DNA from: a bacterium
GTDB lineage: Bacteria > Actinomycetota > Acidimicrobiia > Acidimicrobiales > CATQHL01
DNA: 8,430 nucleotides
Direction: 5' to 3'
Assembly (NCBI GenBank): GCA_028819945.1
Contig: JAPPKQ010000262.1
Coordinates: 3,578 to 12,007, forward strand
Shown here piece by piece: positions 7,035 to 8,430 of this stretch (position 1 is its first letter; every line of letters starts with the position of its first letter). A model generated the notes under the pieces. The model ran no database searches. It was not told the DNA's origin and saw nothing but the letters and a program-made list of their open reading frames with translations. Both the position numbers and the translations under genes were made by a program.

Positions 7035-7438
7035 CCGACCTGCTGAACGGCCCGGACCCCCTCGCCTTCGAGCCCACGAGCCTTCAACTGTTCCGTTTCA
7101 GCGCGGCCACTTGGAACCCGCACCTCATCCACTATGACAGCGGTTACGCGGAGACCGAGGGCTACCCGGACGTGCTCGTGCAGAGCCACCTGCACGGCTG
7201 CTTTCTCGTAGAGGTCGTGAGGCGCTGGATCGACGGCCGGGGCGAGTTGCGCCACTTCAGCTGGCGCAACCGTCACTTCGCCGTGCCGGGCGACGTGCTC
7301 ACCTGCACCGGCCGCATCGTCGAGACCGATGGCGATCTCATCACGCTGGAGTTGGAGGAACGGAACCAGGAAGACCAGGTCTGCGCCACCGGCTCGGCGG
7401 TCGTCGCCATGACATCGAGCGGGGAGGAACCCTCATGA
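7031..7438 (+). CDS. MaoC/HTD2-type hydratase, catalytic hot-dog subunit
   Basis: 135 residues from ATG 7031, overlapping the previous stop by four bases (ATGA). The hot-dog signature starts at residue 21, FRFSAATWNPHLIHYD, with N29, H34 and D36, followed by EGYPDVLV. This matches the HTD2/mesaconyl-CoA-hydratase style (FRFSALTFN-H-IHYD) rather than the ordinary (R)-hydratase motif with aspartate at the N29 position. After LVQ the usual HGP is replaced by SHLHG, a small departure from the family. The rest (RHFSWRNRHFAVPGDVLTCTG) is the typical second half of the sheet. The protein probably dimerises with the preceding product and hydrates an unsaturated acyl-CoA, as from the ligase and dehydrogenase steps. 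A dehydratase or thioesterase-like activity cannot be excluded from sequence alone. Confidence 0.82.
   Translation: MTDLLNGPDPLAFEPTSLQLFRFSAATWNPHLIHYDSGYAETEGYPDVLVQSHLHGCFLVEVVRRWIDGRGELRHFSWRNRHFAVPGDVLTCTGRIVETDGDLITLELEERNQEDQVCATGSAVVAMTSSGEEPS
7421..7428 (+). promoter_or_regulatory. Shine-Dalgarno for the CMD-family gene
   Basis: GGGGAGGA lies six bases before ATG 7435, inside the end of the hydratase gene. It is strong enough for independent initiation besides coupling through the ATGA overlap. Confidence 0.65.
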
Positions 7439-7800
7439 CCGACGTCGACGAGCACTACGCCAAGCAACTCGGCGGGGTGCCGAAACCCATCAGCGGCCTG
7501 CGGGCCCACGCCCCCGAGTTCTTCGCCGGCATGGCGATCGCCCGCGCCTCGGTCATGGACAGCGACTCGCCCGAGGGCCTCGACCGGGCCATGAAGGAAC
7601 TCCTGATCATCATCCTCGACATCGTCTACGACAACCCCGAGGGAGCCCTCGTCCACCTGGAGGCCGGCCTGAGGGAGGGCCTCACGCTCGAAGCTCTCCG
7701 CGAGGCCCTCCTCCTCACCGTCTACGTCGGGGGAATAGCAACCTGGGCCCGGTACGGCCAGATGATCTACGAGTCAGCCCTGGAGATGACCGCCGAGTAG
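7435..7800 (+). CDS. Carboxymuconolactone decarboxylase (CMD)-family protein, cysteine-less
   Basis: 121 residues, all-helical by appearance, fitting one CMD/AhpD-like domain. The N-terminal helix region is LRAHAPEFFAGMAIARASVM. The core runs from KELLIIILDIVYDNPEGALVH (residues 54-74) to EAGLREGLTLEALREALL, with H74 at the family's conserved histidine position. It contains no cysteine at all, so the CxxC peroxidase centre of AhpD-type members is absent. It is closer in style to the true lactone-decarboxylase branch or to members of unknown function. These small proteins often accompany catabolic operons, and the role here (decarboxylation, isomerisation or lactone handling) is unknown. It is the last gene of the operon: it overlaps the hydratase stop by four bases, and its TAG is followed within five bases by a GC-rich hairpin. 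Confidence 0.82.
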   Translation: MTDVDEHYAKQLGGVPKPISGLRAHAPEFFAGMAIARASVMDSDSPEGLDRAMKELLIIILDIVYDNPEGALVHLEAGLREGLTLEALREALLLTVYVGGIATWARYGQMIYESALEMTAE

Positions 7801-7805
7801 CCCTC

Positions 7806-7830
7806 CTGGAGCGGCGCAGCGCGGCTCCAG
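7806..7830 (+). terminator. GC-rich hairpin, possible terminator without U-tract
   Basis: CTGGAGC (7806-7812) pairs perfectly with GCTCCAG (7824-7830). After a G/G mismatch, GCG pairs with CGC around a CAG loop. It lies five bases after the last stop of the operon. No run of T follows, so it could be a U-less terminator as proposed for some actinobacteria, an RNA 3'-end stabiliser, or an element helping Rho-dependent termination. Confidence 0.45.
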
Positions 7831-7967
7831 TGCGTCGGCGAGTGCGGGGTATTCGAGGAACTGGCCGCGCCATCACCGCGTTGACACCTGGCAATTCTTC
7901 TCAGTAGTGAGTTGGCAGACTTGTCATTGGAGAGATCGCCCGTTGCAGGCGGTGATGCTGTCTGTAA

Positions 7968-7997
7968 TTGCGATTGGCGCATCGGAAGCGTTATAAT
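7968..7997 (+). promoter_or_regulatory. Candidate sigma70-type promoter for the ATPase gene
   Basis: A perfect TATAAT (7992-7997) is preceded by TTGCGA (7968-7973, 4 of 6 matches to TTGACA) with an 18-base spacer, in the most AT-rich part of the window. Transcription would start near 8004, giving an untranslated leader of about 95 bases before ATG 8100. The GCATATGC palindrome at 8015-8022 is just downstream and could be an operator, but that is speculative. Confidence 0.45.
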
Positions 7998-8090
7998 TCA
8001 TACATTGTCTAATTGCATATGCTGCATTGATAGTGCGGGTAGCGCCCGGCCTCGGGCGCGATTACCACGGGTGCAGCCACGACTATTGCC

Positions 8091-8095
8091 GAGGA
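8091..8095 (+). promoter_or_regulatory. Shine-Dalgarno for the ATPase gene
   Basis: GAGGA lies four bases before ATG 8100, somewhat close but plausible. An in-frame TAG at 8040-8042 with no other ATG, GTG or TTG in between makes ATG 8100 the only likely start. Confidence 0.6.
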
Positions 8096-8099
8096 ACAC

Positions 8100-8430
8100 A
8101 TGGAACCGATCCTCCCGCATGGCGAAGGCTACGTGCCCAGGGTGGCCGACGCTGTCCTGGAGCGCCGGTTGCGGTCGGCGCCGGCCATCCTGATCGAAGG
8201 ACCGCGGGCATGCGGCAAGACGACGACAGCGCGTCGATTGGCTGCCAGCGAGGTTCTGCTCGAGCGGGGCATGGCTTCGGTCTCGCAGGTGTCGCTCGGC
8301 TCGCTCGCGGTACTGGAGGGCGCGACGCCTCGCCTGGTCTATGAATGGCATCACGTGCCCGACATCTGCGACATGCTCCGCCGCGAGAGCGATCGGCGCG
8401 GCGCGCCGGGGCAGTTCATCCTGACCGGAT
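8100..8430 (+). CDS. AAA_14/DUF4143-type ATPase, N-terminal part, cut by right edge
   Basis: The frame is open from ATG 8100 to the window end, giving 110 residues of a protein usually about 400 long. The opening is typical of the ATPase family with a C-terminal DUF4143 domain: GYVPRVADAVLERRL, then IEGPRACGKTTTARRLA with Walker A G34-x4-G39-K40-T41. Next come TPRLVYEW (residues 76-83) at the Walker B position and REsDRRG-PGQFILTG at the end. The Walker B segment reads LVYE where the family normally has an aspartate before the glutamate (hhDE); here it is Y81-E82. These proteins are widespread P-loop ATPases of poorly known function, often in variable genome regions and sometimes near toxin-antitoxin genes. 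The gene has its own candidate promoter and leader after a hairpin, so it is probably not part of the catabolic operon. The DUF4143 domain would lie outside the window. Confidence 0.85.
   Translation, partial: MEPILPHGEGYVPRVADAVLERRLRSAPAILIEGPRACGKTTTARRLAASEVLLERGMASVSQVSLGSLAVLEGATPRLVYEWHHVPDICDMLRRESDRRGAPGQFILTG

Larger units (their letters stand above)
7801..8099 (+). other. Intergenic region between the catabolic operon and the ATPase gene
   Basis: No supported gene lies in these 299 bases. The first 80 are GC-rich and include a hairpin directly after the operon stop. By hand count 7881-8040 is 75/160 G+C (47%) and 7991-8030 is 11/40 (28%), far below the flanking genes. The AT-rich part holds a TATAAT box and a GCATATGC palindrome. 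Short overlapping reading frames here look like noise. Confidence 0.7.

Noticed and set aside
7881..7910. TTGACA (7881-7886) as a -35 box with TAGTGA (7905-7910) as -10
   Set aside because: The -35 is perfect, but the -10 matches poorly; the TATAAT promoter downstream is a better candidate. A weak second promoter cannot be excluded.
7912..8193. 93-codon forward open frame in the intergenic region
   Set aside because: It starts at an unsupported TTG, runs into the ATPase gene in another frame, and its translation has no recognisable domain.
7998..8354. 118-codon reverse-strand open frame over the ATPase start
   Set aside because: It overlaps the well-supported ATPase gene, and its translation looks like antisense shadow.
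1..8430. CRISPR array, tRNA, rRNA or insertion sequence
   Set aside because: I saw no regularly spaced repeats, no tRNA-like cloverleaf, no transposase motif and no terminal inverted repeats.

Overview
The window looks like a high-GC bacterial chromosome (about two-thirds G+C in genes by eye), with GTG and TTG starts, strong Shine-Dalgarno sites and tightly overlapping genes. An actinobacterium-like lineage is plausible, but nothing here fixes the taxon. All recognised genes are on the + strand.

Positions 1-7800 form one tightly packed operon of eight genes. They are, in order: a HyuA/acetone-carboxylase-beta-type ATPase subunit cut by the left edge; a HyuB-type subunit with a cysteine-rich tail resembling acetone carboxylase gamma; a 78-residue stand-alone lipoyl domain; an acyl-CoA dehydrogenase-fold protein lacking both classical catalytic glutamate positions; a CaiC-like acyl-CoA ligase; the two halves of an HTD2/mesaconyl-CoA-hydratase-like hot-dog hydratase, on separate genes; and a cysteine-less carboxymuconolactone-decarboxylase-family protein. 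Most junctions are stop/start overlaps (ATGA or GTGA) or gaps of a few bases, so the products are probably made together.

Read as a pathway, the operon could carry out ATP-dependent carboxylation (or hydantoin/lactam-type hydrolysis) of a small carbonyl compound, CoA activation of the resulting acid, and desaturation and hydration of the acyl-CoA. The lipoyl carrier has no visible partner enzyme. The substrate is unknown. Assigning a carboxylase rather than a hydantoinase rests on the fused gamma-like tail.

Positions 7801-8099 are non-coding. A GC-rich hairpin follows the operon stop, then an AT-rich stretch with a perfect TATAAT box and an 8-bp palindrome. From 8100 to the right edge is the start of an AAA_14/DUF4143-type ATPase gene, open at the edge and probably an independent unit unrelated to the catabolic operon.
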